Virus record (IMG/VR): IMGVR_UViG_3300026484_000105
Span: 45,993-109,992 of that record
DNA length: 64,000 bases
Direction: 5' to 3' (one strand)
Origin: a virus
Shown here: positions 1 to 10,151 of the stretch, piece after piece
Numbering within the stretch: position 1 is the stretch's first letter
How the letters are laid out: the number at the start of each line of letters is the position of its first letter
Notes under the pieces: generated by a model
Database searches by the model: none
What the model saw: only the letters and a program-made list of their open reading frames with translations
What the model was told of the DNA's origin: nothing
Translations under genes and position numbers: made by a program

Positions 1-1047
1 ATTCTTGATGTAATCAATCTTATTAAGTTCCAAAAATATACGTATACGTTGCTCACCTTTAGATTCGCTACATAACGGACACCCAGCTTGTTTATGTATA
101 TGGTCATCAGGCGTAATTCTAAATTCACCATGTTTTTTACAAATTAATGTAACCTTAGTTTTCTTATTTGTATAATTAACCATACTATAATCATATCTAG
201 AACCGTGTAAATTTATAGCCTTCTCTATCCATTCTTTAGTAGTGTAGTTATAATTATTAGTACATTTAACACACTTAGCCCCATTATAATGGTTCCATGG
301 AATTTGTTCGAAATCACCATGTACCCTACATCTTATAGTAACCTTATTTTTTGAATTTATATATTTAGTTTTACTATAATCATATAGATCACCATGAACC
401 TTTCTCGAACGTTCTATAAATTCTTCTGTAGTTAATGTATCCTGTTCTACCCTACTTACGATACCGCATTGTTTACAGCCACTACCAGATATATGATGAA
501 ATCTGTTTTGTGTAAACTCACCATGTATCGGACAGATGATTTTTATACTACCATCCTTAACGCTATAGCTTTCTGGTATATATAAATACTTACCATTATG
601 CACTTTATTAGCTTTATCAATGAACTTCTTGGCCTTAGATAGAATCTTATTAATAGGAGTTATATAAGCGCATTTGGGACATCCCTGTCCTTTTATATGT
701 TTAGTTGGTTTTTGCTTAAACGGACCGTGTTCTTTACACTGTATAGTTACTGCAGTCCTTGCATCTATGAATTCAACTAATGTATAATTGTACCTATTAC
801 CGTGTGCTTCATGGGCCTTTAATAAGAAGGTTTCTTTTGTCATTCTTAATTTATCTTTAGCACATTCTCTACACCCTTGTTTATTCCGTATATGTGAAAA
901 TGGTCTTTGTTTAAAATCACCATGTATCGGACATGTGATTATTAGTGGTACGTCAGATAGTATGTACTCTGTTTTGTCGTACCTGTATTTGTTGTTATGT
1001 ACTTCTTTGGCTTTCTTTATAAAAGCTTCTGTTTTTGTTGTTTTCAT
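1..1047 (-). CDS. Homing-endonuclease-like zinc-ribbon repeat protein (3' end outside window)
   Basis: At least 349 residues from the ATG at 1047, open to the window edge. It holds five tandem units of about 60-75 residues with the pattern F..KA...H...Y.Y, C..HG.F.Q, then GC..C (for example CPIHGDF, CKEHGPF, GCPKC, GCPLC). After the fifth unit the chain enters KGEQRIRIFLELNKIDY, which resembles the start of the restriction-endonuclease-like domain seen at the C-terminus of similar phage and giant-virus proteins. Family knowledge: such zinc-ribbon-repeat proteins are often free-standing or intron-borne endonucleases. It lies 76 bases downstream of a beta' polymerase gene that ends at its active site and has its own early-type promoter (1068-1090). 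Endonuclease function is inferred; the catalytic part is mostly outside the window. Confidence 0.75.
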   Translation of the reverse strand, partial: MKTTKTEAFIKKAKEVHNNKYRYDKTEYILSDVPLIITCPIHGDFKQRPFSHIRNKQGCRECAKDKLRMTKETFLLKAHEAHGNRYNYTLVEFIDARTAVTIQCKEHGPFKQKPTKHIKGQGCPKCAYITPINKILSKAKKFIDKANKVHNGKYLYIPESYSVKDGSIKIICPIHGEFTQNRFHHISGSGCKQCGIVSRVEQDTLTTEEFIERSRKVHGDLYDYSKTKYINSKNKVTIRCRVHGDFEQIPWNHYNGAKCVKCTNNYNYTTKEWIEKAINLHGSRYDYSMVNYTNKKTKVTLICKKHGEFRITPDDHIHKQAGCPLCSESKGEQRIRIFLELNKIDYIKN

Positions 1048-1067
1048 TTTTTTCCTATTAGTTTATG

Positions 1068-1090
1068 TATGTAAATAATATGCGTTTATT
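1068..1090 (-). promoter_or_regulatory. Early-type promoter upstream of the endonuclease gene
   Basis: On the minus strand the element reads GCATATTATTTACATA, a variant of the CATATATTATTAATGTA core found upstream of genes starting at 30245, 52987 and 57310. It starts about 20 bases before the endonuclease ATG. It has no obvious hairpin after it, and it is a weaker match than the others. Confidence 0.4.
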
Positions 1091-1123
1091 ATCTATTTCA
1101 CTCTAATAGTACCCGTAAAAAAA

Positions 1124-2575
1124 TCAATCTGCGCCTAATAAATTTAGGTGGGTGAAGTGGGGTGATAACGAGTTCTGGTATGCCTCTGTTAATATCGGAT
1201 ATTCATAAACCGTATCAGCCTCTTTCCAATCTACTCCTAAAATGCTAACTTTTCTAGCCTTAACTGTTGTTTTTAGATAAGGTATACTTGGATATATTCC
1301 ACCTAGACCAGTAACAGGGTATCTAGTAAGAAAGCCAGGATATTTATCAACATCTTCATATACAGCTAAGTATATAAGTTCTGCATATGTTATCGGTCTT
1401 AAATATTTGGTATTTATATCATCAGGTATTTCATTAGTATTCTTAATAAACTTAACCTCTTTACCATTATCATATATTAAGGCTAGATAATAATCCTCAA
1501 CAGTTATAGGTTCAGATCTTAATTCATCTTGAGCTAATTTATTTATAACTCCATTAAGTCCTTCATCAGATGTCCACATGTCTTTTGTTTTTGGTTTTAT
1601 ATCTACATTTACTGTTCTCATAGATTTTTTATCTACAAGCATAGCTGTATTACTATGTAAATCAAATATGTTATTTAACATAAGATTATTTAACTGGTAC
1701 TTAGTAATGGGATTGATAGCTTTAGCATATTGATATAAACCTATAACAGTATTATTAAAACTAATTCTATTTTTAGTATTAGTTAAATCATGTATTACTG
1801 ATGGTACTGGTGTGATGACATTTCTGGTAGAATCTCTAAGAGCTCTCTTAGTCCACTTATTTTGTATAAATTTCTTCTTACCATCCATTAAAGAAATATA
1901 ATGATCGTATATCTCAACTATGATAGTTTGTATCTTAAATCTTATTGGATCTAATACCATAGGATCGTTATGTAGAGTAGAGATGTTTTCTAATGCATTT
2001 GTTGTGGTTAGTAGCCTCCTATAAACAGCATTTATTTCATCTTCACTTGGCTTACCATTATCATCAACAATATAATCCCTTAGTCCAGCAGGTATGACTA
2101 AAAAGTGATCTATGAGTATTTCACCCTTACTATATTTTTTAATAAGCTTTATTTTAAATTCCCTGGCATCACTACCATTACTATTTAATTTAATTTTATC
2201 ATACTTTTTCATAAAGAATTCGAAACCAGTATCTCCTTCTTCTGCATTAGAGGAAATGAAATCTCCACCTTTTTCATCCCATTTTGCATAAGTCTTACCA
2301 GATAGTATATCTAAATATAACTTTTTTAAACTTGAGATATGTTTAAAGACAAGTGGGTGTAGAACCTTTATATGTAATTTTATATAACCGAATTTATTAT
2401 TCCGTTCTTCACTTCCGACCCGACCGAAAGTCTCAGTAGAGAATAAACCATTAGTACTGAAGTTTTTAGTAGATGGTTCAAATATACTTAGGTCACTTAC
2501 TTCCCTCATTACACCTATCTGTTTTCTATTTAATAATAGTAAATCTATATTAAAAGGTGGTAAATTTGACAGCAT
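1124..2575 (-). CDS. RNA polymerase beta' subunit, N-terminal piece, ending just before the catalytic motif
   Basis: 483 residues. The N-terminus has the beta' signature FGRVGSEERNNKFGYIKLH followed by VLHPLVFKHI, which corresponds to the ER..R(F/M)GHIEL..PV.H segment of bacterial beta'. Later, RYPVTGLGGIYPS resembles the jumbo-phage beta' region upstream of the active site. The final residues HLNLLGAD align with the lead-in to NADFDGD, and the frame stops right there (TGA). Family knowledge: phiKZ-like phages encode split beta and beta' chains, and the beta' N piece normally contains DxDGD. Position next to the tape-measure/lysozyme gene matches phiKZ gp180 beside gp181, so this is probably the virion polymerase subunit (inference). 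The missing DFDGD suggests an intron or split gene. SD AAAGG precedes the ATG. Confidence 0.82.
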   Translation of the reverse strand: MLSNLPPFNIDLLLLNRKQIGVMREVSDLSIFEPSTKNFSTNGLFSTETFGRVGSEERNNKFGYIKLHIKVLHPLVFKHISSLKKLYLDILSGKTYAKWDEKGGDFISSNAEEGDTGFEFFMKKYDKIKLNSNGSDAREFKIKLIKKYSKGEILIDHFLVIPAGLRDYIVDDNGKPSEDEINAVYRRLLTTTNALENISTLHNDPMVLDPIRFKIQTIIVEIYDHYISLMDGKKKFIQNKWTKRALRDSTRNVITPVPSVIHDLTNTKNRISFNNTVIGLYQYAKAINPITKYQLNNLMLNNIFDLHSNTAMLVDKKSMRTVNVDIKPKTKDMWTSDEGLNGVINKLAQDELRSEPITVEDYYLALIYDNGKEVKFIKNTNEIPDDINTKYLRPITYAELIYLAVYEDVDKYPGFLTRYPVTGLGGIYPSIPYLKTTVKARKVSILGVDWKEADTVYEYPILTEAYQNSLSPHFTHLNLLGAD

Positions 2576-2644
2576 TGCTTTTCCTTTGATAATAATTTTG
2601 AATATTCAATTAAACGATACTTGTATAATAAATAAGGAGTTAAA

Positions 2645-5600
2645 ATGGCTGCAGTTGATGATATAGATTTAGACGATATGGACTTTGAAGATGACGATAT
2701 GGATTTCGGCTTCGATGATCCATTTTCAGAACCACCACCTCCCAAGGATACGAGGGAAGCAGTAAGTAGAACTATAAATAAAGTAGGAAGTAGTTTTATG
2801 GATGACTTTACTGACGATAAGGCTGAAACAGCTGCTGCATTCGTTAAAGAAAGTATTCCAAGTAAGATAAGTGTAGAAGCAAATAATATAATTAATGTTG
2901 GAGAATCATTTAAGAAAGATATCTTAAAGTCTAGTTCGGAAGTAGCAGAGGCTACTAAACCAATGTTAAAAGCTATTGAAGGGTTGGTTCCTAAGGGTGG
3001 TAAGATAGAAACCCTAGTTAATCTAGCTAAAGAAAAACTAGGTATGAACGATGAGCATCGTACTAGTGAAGATGTTGCTGCTGATGCTGCTGCGATGGCT
3101 ACTAGTTCAGTAGTTAACGTTTTAGGAGAGATGCAAGATAGAGATACTATAAGAGAAACTATAACAGCATCTATAGCCGACAAGAAGACACAATCTCAAT
3201 TAGATCTAAGTGCTATTCAGGCAGGACACCTAGAAGCGATAAGTAATTTTAATATAGATGTAACTAATAGTTTTTACAGGAAATCATTAGAATTACAATA
3301 TAGACATTTATTTACAACAACAGAACAACTAGATGTTACTAAACAGGGTTTCGAAACCTTTAAAAATCAATTAGAATCAATCGTTGCTAACAGCGCATTA
3401 CCAGATTTAGTTAAAACAAGAAATTCAGAATTTATGAAACACCGCTTATTAGAAAGAGCTGGTGAGAGTTTATTTGCCAGAACAGGTGTCTTTGATAATA
3501 TAAAGAAAAGACTATCCAATGAAGTACAGGGTGTAACATCCGTATTAACTAGCGGTATTACTAGTCTTGGTGATGCTGCTGACATGGTTAAAAGTACTAG
3601 TGAGATGTCTGCTATGGCTGGCGGTACTGAAGGGATGGTCGGAGGATTACTTGCTGGTGGAGTAAGAGGACTAGTAGGTACTAAAGTAGGTGACATATTA
3701 GGTAAGACTAAGGTTGGTAAAAAAGGTATAGAACTAGTAAGAAATTTTAATCTAGATCCTTCCGAAGCACTTAAAGATATGGCTGATAATAGACCAGATG
3801 GTGTATTTAAAAACATATTAGAAACTCTTGGTGATTTTACTGAAAATAAAGATGCTGAAGCATCATATTCCATTAATAAAGTAGATCGAGATAATGTCTC
3901 AGTATTTGATGGTAGAGCACATACTTCTTTAACTAAGATCATACCTGGACTTTTATCTAAAATCCTAAAAGAAGTTAGTAGTTCAAGAACTGGTAAAGAA
4001 GAAGATGAGTTACGATATGATTATGATACTGGTACTTTTAAAACTACTAGCAGCTTAAAAAATGAAATAACTGAGAAGATTCAAAATGACCTTGTCAGTA
4101 GTGGCGTTAACAGAAACGTTGAAGGTATCATTACAACTATCGTTGAAGAAACTAATCTTAACGTAGACGATGATGAGATAGCTGAAATAAAACAAGCACT
4201 CCTAAGTTATGTTATTAAAGGTAAAAGACTACTAGTTAACAAACTTGAAGAAGATGGTCTCTACGACGAATTAGATCCTAAGTTATCTAAAAAATTTAAA
4301 AAAGCTATAACTGATTTTACAGAAACTAAAGATGATGATCTAAATTATAAAAGAGTTAGGCACCTAAATAATGAATTAGGATATATAAAGGATAGAGCTC
4401 CGTCACCTCAAGAACTACTTAATAAGTATTCTGATGCAGGTAGTATTGATCTTCTAAAAGATGCAGGTATAGTAGAACTTGATAGTGTTACAGGTGAATA
4501 CAAATTAGATAACGCTAGTTATAAGACACATATGACTACTGCTATTAAAACAGCTAAAGATAAAGATCAAGAAGAGGAAGAAGAACCTAAGACGATAGCT
4601 GAGAAATTAGCTGAAAAATATATCAAAAAGAAAAAGAAAGATGTAGATTCTATAACTCAAGAAGAGGAAGAAGAAGCTCCTATAAATAAAGGTTTTATAA
4701 ATAGAGCTAAAGGTAAAGTCTCTTCATTTGGTGGTACGATAGAACAGGACATCATCAATACTATAGATGGTAAGCACGATATAGGTGGTAAAGCTAAGCG
4801 GTTTGCTAAAGAGGCTAACAAATATGTTACAGGTAAAGAGGATCTATCTGGTTACAAATTTAGCACTGAATCTAATCTAAAAAACAATTTAGCACCACAG
4901 ACTAAACGCCGATCATTATTGGGTGATTTCAAAACAGTTAAAACAGAATTATCTGAAATACATTCTGTAGATGACGCTTTAAATAAAGCCAGAAATATAG
5001 ATAATTTCAAAGATACTGAAAGTAAAATAAAAGCTATAAATGATTTAGTGTCTTCTAGTAAAGATCCAAAGGACTTTATAGAAAAAATAAAAGAAACTGA
5101 TGATTATAAAAAATTATCTACAGATATAAAAAATCATATAGATAAACTAGAAAGTAAAGTGCCTACCGTAAAAACAGAAGCAAAGAAATTTGTAGAAGAT
5201 AGGGTAAGCGATTTAAAGGATAATTCGCATTATAAAAATATAGTAGAATCTGATATAGTAAAAGATTCTAAAGCTAAAGCTAAAACCTTAGTAAAAACAG
5301 TAAAAGATAGTAAGATAGTTTCCGATATAAAAGATTCTGAACTTGCTAATAAAGTCACAACTGATATTACTCTATTAAAAGATAGAGTATCCAAACTTAC
5401 GGAACTAACTGATCTTAATAACATAGTTACAGAATTATGGACTAAGGCATCTGAACATTATGATTATCTGGAAACTTTGGAAGATACAAAAAGTAATAGG
5501 GCTAAGAAAAAGGAACTCTATAGATATATAAGATTTTTAGAGAATATAAGATTAGATAAGCTTGATCCTAAAGATGCTAAGTTAAAGGTATCTAAAGCTA

Positions 5601-8600
5601 CTGTTAAATTAGGTAAAATACTTCTAACCAAAACAGCAGAAACATTTACAGAAACATCTAAAGATAAAGTAAGTAAAATTATAACTTCTAGTAAAGACAA
5701 GATAGAAGAAATAAAAGATATAGATGTTAGTAAGGTAAAAGACATTAAGGTATCTGATGCTACGCAGTATGCTATGGATACTGTAGTGACTGCTAAGGTA
5801 AAAAGTAAGCAGTTAAAAGATGACTTTAAGAAAACTGAACTATATAAATCAGCAGAAGATAAATATAAAACAGTAGAAAGTTCCATTAGTAGTAAAATAG
5901 ATAAGACTATAACCGTTACTAAAAAAGCAGAAATATTATCAGAAGTGGATAATGTACTACTTGATAATATAATAAAAGTACAGAAGTCTAATGTAGATGA
6001 GGTACTTAAAAAAGAGAGAATAAGCAAACTAAACGAGTCTAGACAAAAAATAAAAGCAGCTGATGTAAGTAAACTAAGACCAAAAGATTTAACTAGACTA
6101 GTTAGTGATAGTCTAAGTCCTTTAAAAGACATAATTACAGCAGATATAAAAACAAAAGCTTTGGATGCAAAAGATAATATATCAAGCAAAAAAGACGAGT
6201 TTATAAGTAAAGTACAGGATAAGGTACCTGCATTAAAAACTACTGGTAACTTTTCAGAACAATTAACTACAGCTAAAACATATACTTTAGATAAAGTAGA
6301 TACCGTAAAAGATACTACAACTAATATATTGCCTGCAATACCCAATCCTAATTCATTTAGTATAAATGATATTAAGTTAAAAATAGTAGGCTTCTTAGAT
6401 AAATCTTTTAAAGAGTTGGAGAAAGTAGAAGACTATTTAAATAAGAATCCAGATGAGGCTAAAGATAATTCTGACAAAGTAAATAAGATTAGAAAGAATT
6501 TAGCTACATTAAGAAATACAAATCCAGAAGATAAAGAAACTGTATCTACTCTTACAAAAACAATTAAAGAGGATATAGAATCACTAGTAGATAAGATTCT
6601 ACCATCTGAAAAACTTAGTAAGACATATAGTGCTGAAGATATAGAAAAAGAAAGAGCTAAAGATAGAGCTAAAGAGAAAGAAAGTACCGAGAACAGTCTT
6701 TTAGATATAATTAATTCTGATGATCCGTTAGGTACTCTTAAGAATAAGCTTAAAAGGGCTGCAACCAGTAGGATAAAATCCACTGCTACAGGTGCAGTTA
6801 AAGCAGCATTTAATTTTATTAAGAGAGATGCTGAAAGAGGTAAAAGACTAAGAAGTTATCTTAAAAAGAAATTATTCAATAAGAAGAAAACAGGTCCAGG
6901 GATACTCCATAGATCCTTAAATAAAGTACTCAATGCGACAGGCAAGGTAATCACAACTGTAGGTACCACTGGAGCAAATGTCGTAAAAGCGGATATCGAT
7001 AATGGTGAGAAACTAAGGGATAAATTAAAGAATCTATTTAATAAAAAGAGGAATACAGAAACTATAAAGGAAGATGTTCCTGCAAATAGAATAGATTATA
7101 AAGAAGAAAAGAAAAATGGTCCTGGTATAGTTGGGTCAGCAAATAAAGTAAATTCTGCTTTTGATAGGGACGGGTCTGGTCATAGAGATGGGTCATGGTT
7201 GGACAGACTTAAGAAAAAGAAAGATGTGCTTAAAAATAAGAATAAAACATTTTTAGCTAAAGCAAAAGATAGTAGTTTTAGTTGGTTGCCTATATTATTA
7301 GGAGCTTTTAGTTTTATTAAGCCGTTATTGAGTAAGTTGGTATCTGGAATAAAGAATCTTGGTAGTTTTATTGTTAAGGGTATTGGTAAGGCATTTAAGT
7401 CAGTTGGTAGTTTTCTATTAAATGGTATAAAAGGTATATTCGGTAGTCTTGGTAAAATGTTGGCTGGTCCATTGAATGCAGTAAAAGATGTAGCCTCTAA
7501 GGGTCTAGATAAAACTAAAGAATTAGCCAGTAAAGCAGCCGACAAAGTTAAGGGTATAGGTGCTGCTGTATATAATAAAGCTAAAACCTTCGGAAGTAAA
7601 GTAATTAATGGTATGAAGAATACCAAGGGTGGTAAACTTATTGCTAATGGTATTAAAACTACCAAAGATGCTATAACAAGTGTTGGCAGTAAAGCTATAA
7701 GTACTTTGGAAAATAGTAGAGTTGGAAAAGCTACTACTAAACTTGTTGGTAAAGCAGTAGAAAAGGTTCCCACTAAAAGCATCCTTAATTTATTGAAATC
7801 GTTTAAGTCTACAATATTTAAAAAGCTAGGTAAACGAGCAGGTAGTAAAGTTGCTGCTAAATTGGCTGCGAAAACTGCGGCTAGAGTCATTCCTTTTGCA
7901 GGTACTGCATTGTTGGCATATGATGCGGCTAAGATAGGTTATGATATGTTCCATAATGGTACTAGTCTTAAGAGTGCTATTTCTAAACAGATACTTGGTT
8001 TTGATTTATTTGGAGATGAGGCAGCTAAAGATGAAGATGGCAATCTTATTAAACCAGATGAAAAGGGTGTGACGAAGTCTAGTACTGGCGATCACATTGA
8101 TACAGAAAGAAAAGAGAGCAATAAGGAAACAGCTAAGGTTAAAGATGGGGATTCCATTAAACCAAATGAAAAGAGGGTAAAGAGATCCATTGTAAAAAGA
8201 CCTCCTGTAAAGAGATCCAGTACCGATGACTACATTGATGCTGAAAGAAGAGAGGACGATAAGGAAGCTGCTAGAATTGAAAGGGAATTAGTGAATAAGA
8301 AATTTACTGTAAAATCTAGAGATGTTATTGTAGATAAGTATGGTTCTACTATAAGAACGAGATCCAAAAAAGAGTTAATCGCAAATCCAGATGTCGATTC
8401 TAAAGGGGCAAATGGCATTAATAAAGTAGGTGGATCACCTGTTAAGATGGGAGGAATTAAAAACAAAGTTCTACCAATGACCCCTATTAATAATGAAAAA
8501 TTCAAACCTGTTTCAAAATACGATATTCTTAATTCGTTAGCTATTATACAAAAACAAATAGAAGTAGATAGGGGAAAACTCAAAAAGAGAGTAAACACAA

Positions 8601-10120
8601 ATGGCAAGATGGGAATGCTTAATGCGTCATCTTGGGTATTAGGTAGCATTATAGACGAGGTTAGCAATATACCAGACGGTCCTAACTTTACAATTAAGCT
8701 TAATGAGTTAGATAAGGATATGATTGATGTTGCGTCTTCTACCTTGGCTAGATATCCTAAAATAGATCTTAAAGCCATATTTAAGACAGGTAGAGTACAA
8801 AAGCTACCTAAACCAATTATAGAGAAAGAAGAAGTAAAAGAAAAAACTAGCGTATTTGATAAAGGATTAAATCTTTTAAATAAGGCTAAGAATAAAATAA
8901 CTTCATTCTTTGGTTTCAATTCAGATAAGAAGAAAGAAGCAACAAAAGATATTATATCTAATAATAAAAATAAGAAAGTAGGGACTGTAGCTAAAATAGA
9001 TAAGTTACCAGTTAATACAGGTGATTTAGTTAGTGACCTTAAAAGGGATGAGGGCGTAGTTCTACATACATATAAAGATAGTCTAGGTTTAAAAACCATA
9101 GGTACTGGTCACTTAGTAGATAAAAAAGGTGGTATTCCTTTACGTAAGATAATTGGTGAAGACAAAGATAAAATATCTATGGAGGAAAATGATTATATTT
9201 TACAATATGATATAGGTCAAGTTAGTAAAGATTTATATTCTAGGTTACCATGGCTTAAAGATAAGCCAGATAATGTACAGAAGTCATTAGTTAATATGGC
9301 CTTTAATCTTGGCGTTGACGGGTTACTTAAATTTAAAAATACTTTAAAAAGTATAAAGAATGATGAGTACACGAATGCTTCTAGAGGAATGCTTAATAGT
9401 AAATGGGCTAGACAAGTTGGTAACAGAGCTACTAGATTAGCTAGTATAGTTGCGTCTACAGAGTATGATTCTAACAGTACATCTAAGACTGAGAATAAAA
9501 CAGATAGTTCAGTTGCAAGTAAACCATCTATGAAATTAGCATCCAAAGTAAAAGATGTTGTGAGTCCTAGTAATAATGTTACTTATAATAAAGCTGGAAC
9601 AACTACCGTAAGATTTAATGGTAAAGATTTAAAATTAACTAAACAGCAAGCATCTGTTTTAAGTAATTTTAAGGCAAACGGTAAAACACAGGATGCTCTT
9701 AGTCTATTATCAAATATATCTAATGGACATAAAACAGATAGTCTAGTTAGTGTAGATAAAGATACTAATAAACAAAGAATATCTAAGACGTTAGCTATGA
9801 ATAGTGATACTAATAAGGTAATGTCTGTTGAAAGCAATAAAACACTTAGTGCTGTTGCAGAACATGGTGCAATACAAACAGATGAACTAAAAGCACTTAA
9901 TACCACAATGAAGACATCTCTTGAAATACAAAAAGAGACACTTAATGTAATTAGAGAGATGGTTGGTCATACTGGTAAGATAGTTGAACATAATAAAGAT
10001 AGTACTGCAGAGGGTGGTAGTGGTCAGAAAGAACACGAGCATCCAAATAAAGCAGTGCCAGCAATAGAAAAAGAAGTACCACAACCAGGTATCTTTTTAG
10101 AGAAAAGAAAATACGCATAA
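2645..10120 (+). CDS. Giant tape-measure-like virion protein with T4-type lysozyme domain
   Basis: 2491 residues, by far the largest gene here. Residues 1-30 are very acidic. Most of 130-1450 is charged, helical, repeat-like sequence rich in K, D, S and T (many variants of VKD.K and SKI). Residues about 1545-1610 (start WLPILLGAFSFIKPLL) and later Ala/Gly-rich stretches to about 1780 are hydrophobic, as in tail tape-measure proteins. Residues about 2125-2275 form a GH24 (T4 lysozyme) domain with E2136 in RDEG, D2145 in YKDSLG and T2151 in KTIGTGH, spaced as E11-D20-T26 in T4 lysozyme. Probable roles are tail-length ruler and local peptidoglycan digestion during DNA entry, as for phiKZ gp181. 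SD AAGGAG precedes the ATG; the gene is divergent from the polymerase gene. Confidence 0.85.
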   Translation: MAAVDDIDLDDMDFEDDDMDFGFDDPFSEPPPPKDTREAVSRTINKVGSSFMDDFTDDKAETAAAFVKESIPSKISVEANNIINVGESFKKDILKSSSEVAEATKPMLKAIEGLVPKGGKIETLVNLAKEKLGMNDEHRTSEDVAADAAAMATSSVVNVLGEMQDRDTIRETITASIADKKTQSQLDLSAIQAGHLEAISNFNIDVTNSFYRKSLELQYRHLFTTTEQLDVTKQGFETFKNQLESIVANSALPDLVKTRNSEFMKHRLLERAGESLFARTGVFDNIKKRLSNEVQGVTSVLTSGITSLGDAADMVKSTSEMSAMAGGTEGMVGGLLAGGVRGLVGTKVGDILGKTKVGKKGIELVRNFNLDPSEALKDMADNRPDGVFKNILETLGDFTENKDAEASYSINKVDRDNVSVFDGRAHTSLTKIIPGLLSKILKEVSSSRTGKEEDELRYDYDTGTFKTTSSLKNEITEKIQNDLVSSGVNRNVEGIITTIVEETNLNVDDDEIAEIKQALLSYVIKGKRLLVNKLEEDGLYDELDPKLSKKFKKAITDFTETKDDDLNYKRVRHLNNELGYIKDRAPSPQELLNKYSDAGSIDLLKDAGIVELDSVTGEYKLDNASYKTHMTTAIKTAKDKDQEEEEEPKTIAEKLAEKYIKKKKKDVDSITQEEEEEAPINKGFINRAKGKVSSFGGTIEQDIINTIDGKHDIGGKAKRFAKEANKYVTGKEDLSGYKFSTESNLKNNLAPQTKRRSLLGDFKTVKTELSEIHSVDDALNKARNIDNFKDTESKIKAINDLVSSSKDPKDFIEKIKETDDYKKLSTDIKNHIDKLESKVPTVKTEAKKFVEDRVSDLKDNSHYKNIVESDIVKDSKAKAKTLVKTVKDSKIVSDIKDSELANKVTTDITLLKDRVSKLTELTDLNNIVTELWTKASEHYDYLETLEDTKSNRAKKKELYRYIRFLENIRLDKLDPKDAKLKVSKATVKLGKILLTKTAETFTETSKDKVSKIITSSKDKIEEIKDIDVSKVKDIKVSDATQYAMDTVVTAKVKSKQLKDDFKKTELYKSAEDKYKTVESSISSKIDKTITVTKKAEILSEVDNVLLDNIIKVQKSNVDEVLKKERISKLNESRQKIKAADVSKLRPKDLTRLVSDSLSPLKDIITADIKTKALDAKDNISSKKDEFISKVQDKVPALKTTGNFSEQLTTAKTYTLDKVDTVKDTTTNILPAIPNPNSFSINDIKLKIVGFLDKSFKELEKVEDYLNKNPDEAKDNSDKVNKIRKNLATLRNTNPEDKETVSTLTKTIKEDIESLVDKILPSEKLSKTYSAEDIEKERAKDRAKEKESTENSLLDIINSDDPLGTLKNKLKRAATSRIKSTATGAVKAAFNFIKRDAERGKRLRSYLKKKLFNKKKTGPGILHRSLNKVLNATGKVITTVGTTGANVVKADIDNGEKLRDKLKNLFNKKRNTETIKEDVPANRIDYKEEKKNGPGIVGSANKVNSAFDRDGSGHRDGSWLDRLKKKKDVLKNKNKTFLAKAKDSSFSWLPILLGAFSFIKPLLSKLVSGIKNLGSFIVKGIGKAFKSVGSFLLNGIKGIFGSLGKMLAGPLNAVKDVASKGLDKTKELASKAADKVKGIGAAVYNKAKTFGSKVINGMKNTKGGKLIANGIKTTKDAITSVGSKAISTLENSRVGKATTKLVGKAVEKVPTKSILNLLKSFKSTIFKKLGKRAGSKVAAKLAAKTAARVIPFAGTALLAYDAAKIGYDMFHNGTSLKSAISKQILGFDLFGDEAAKDEDGNLIKPDEKGVTKSSTGDHIDTERKESNKETAKVKDGDSIKPNEKRVKRSIVKRPPVKRSSTDDYIDAERREDDKEAARIERELVNKKFTVKSRDVIVDKYGSTIRTRSKKELIANPDVDSKGANGINKVGGSPVKMGGIKNKVLPMTPINNEKFKPVSKYDILNSLAIIQKQIEVDRGKLKKRVNTNGKMGMLNASSWVLGSIIDEVSNIPDGPNFTIKLNELDKDMIDVASSTLARYPKIDLKAIFKTGRVQKLPKPIIEKEEVKEKTSVFDKGLNLLNKAKNKITSFFGFNSDKKKEATKDIISNNKNKKVGTVAKIDKLPVNTGDLVSDLKRDEGVVLHTYKDSLGLKTIGTGHLVDKKGGIPLRKIIGEDKDKISMEENDYILQYDIGQVSKDLYSRLPWLKDKPDNVQKSLVNMAFNLGVDGLLKFKNTLKSIKNDEYTNASRGMLNSKWARQVGNRATRLASIVASTEYDSNSTSKTENKTDSSVASKPSMKLASKVKDVVSPSNNVTYNKAGTTTVRFNGKDLKLTKQQASVLSNFKANGKTQDALSLLSNISNGHKTDSLVSVDKDTNKQRISKTLAMNSDTNKVMSVESNKTLSAVAEHGAIQTDELKALNTTMKTSLEIQKETLNVIREMVGHTGKIVEHNKDSTAEGGSGQKEHEHPNKAVPAIEKEVPQPGIFLEKRKYA

Positions 10121-10148
10121 CTAGTATAGGATAATATCCTATACTAGT
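10120..10148. terminator. Bidirectional hairpin between convergent genes
   Basis: A perfect 12-bp inverted repeat starting ACTAGTATAGGA around the loop TAATA lies exactly between the stop of the giant gene and the stop of the convergent gene at 10152. Confidence 0.75.
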
Positions 10149-10151
10149 ATG

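Larger units (their letters stand above)
1..1123 (-). other. Candidate mobile intron or insertion interrupting the polymerase beta' gene
   Basis: The upstream reading frame ends LNLLGAD followed by TGA at 1124-1126, exactly where the universal beta' motif DFDGD should continue. The 76 bases that follow are non-coding and lead into an endonuclease-like gene on the same strand. This is the layout of a group I intron carrying a homing-endonuclease gene, or of an endonuclease insertion that splits the gene. The intron core and second exon would be left of base 1. No P1 pairing with the exon end GCAGAT was found in the visible leader, so the intron class is undetermined. Confidence 0.5.

Noticed and set aside
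788-1078. 96-residue plus-strand frame at the left edge
   Set aside because: It lies opposite the endonuclease-like gene, whose repeated CxxC units are clearly the real coding strand, and it has no SD.
5518-6345. Long minus-strand frames inside the giant tape-measure gene
   Set aside because: They are Ser/Leu-rich antisense readings of the Lys/Asp-rich coding strand, without SD or motifs.
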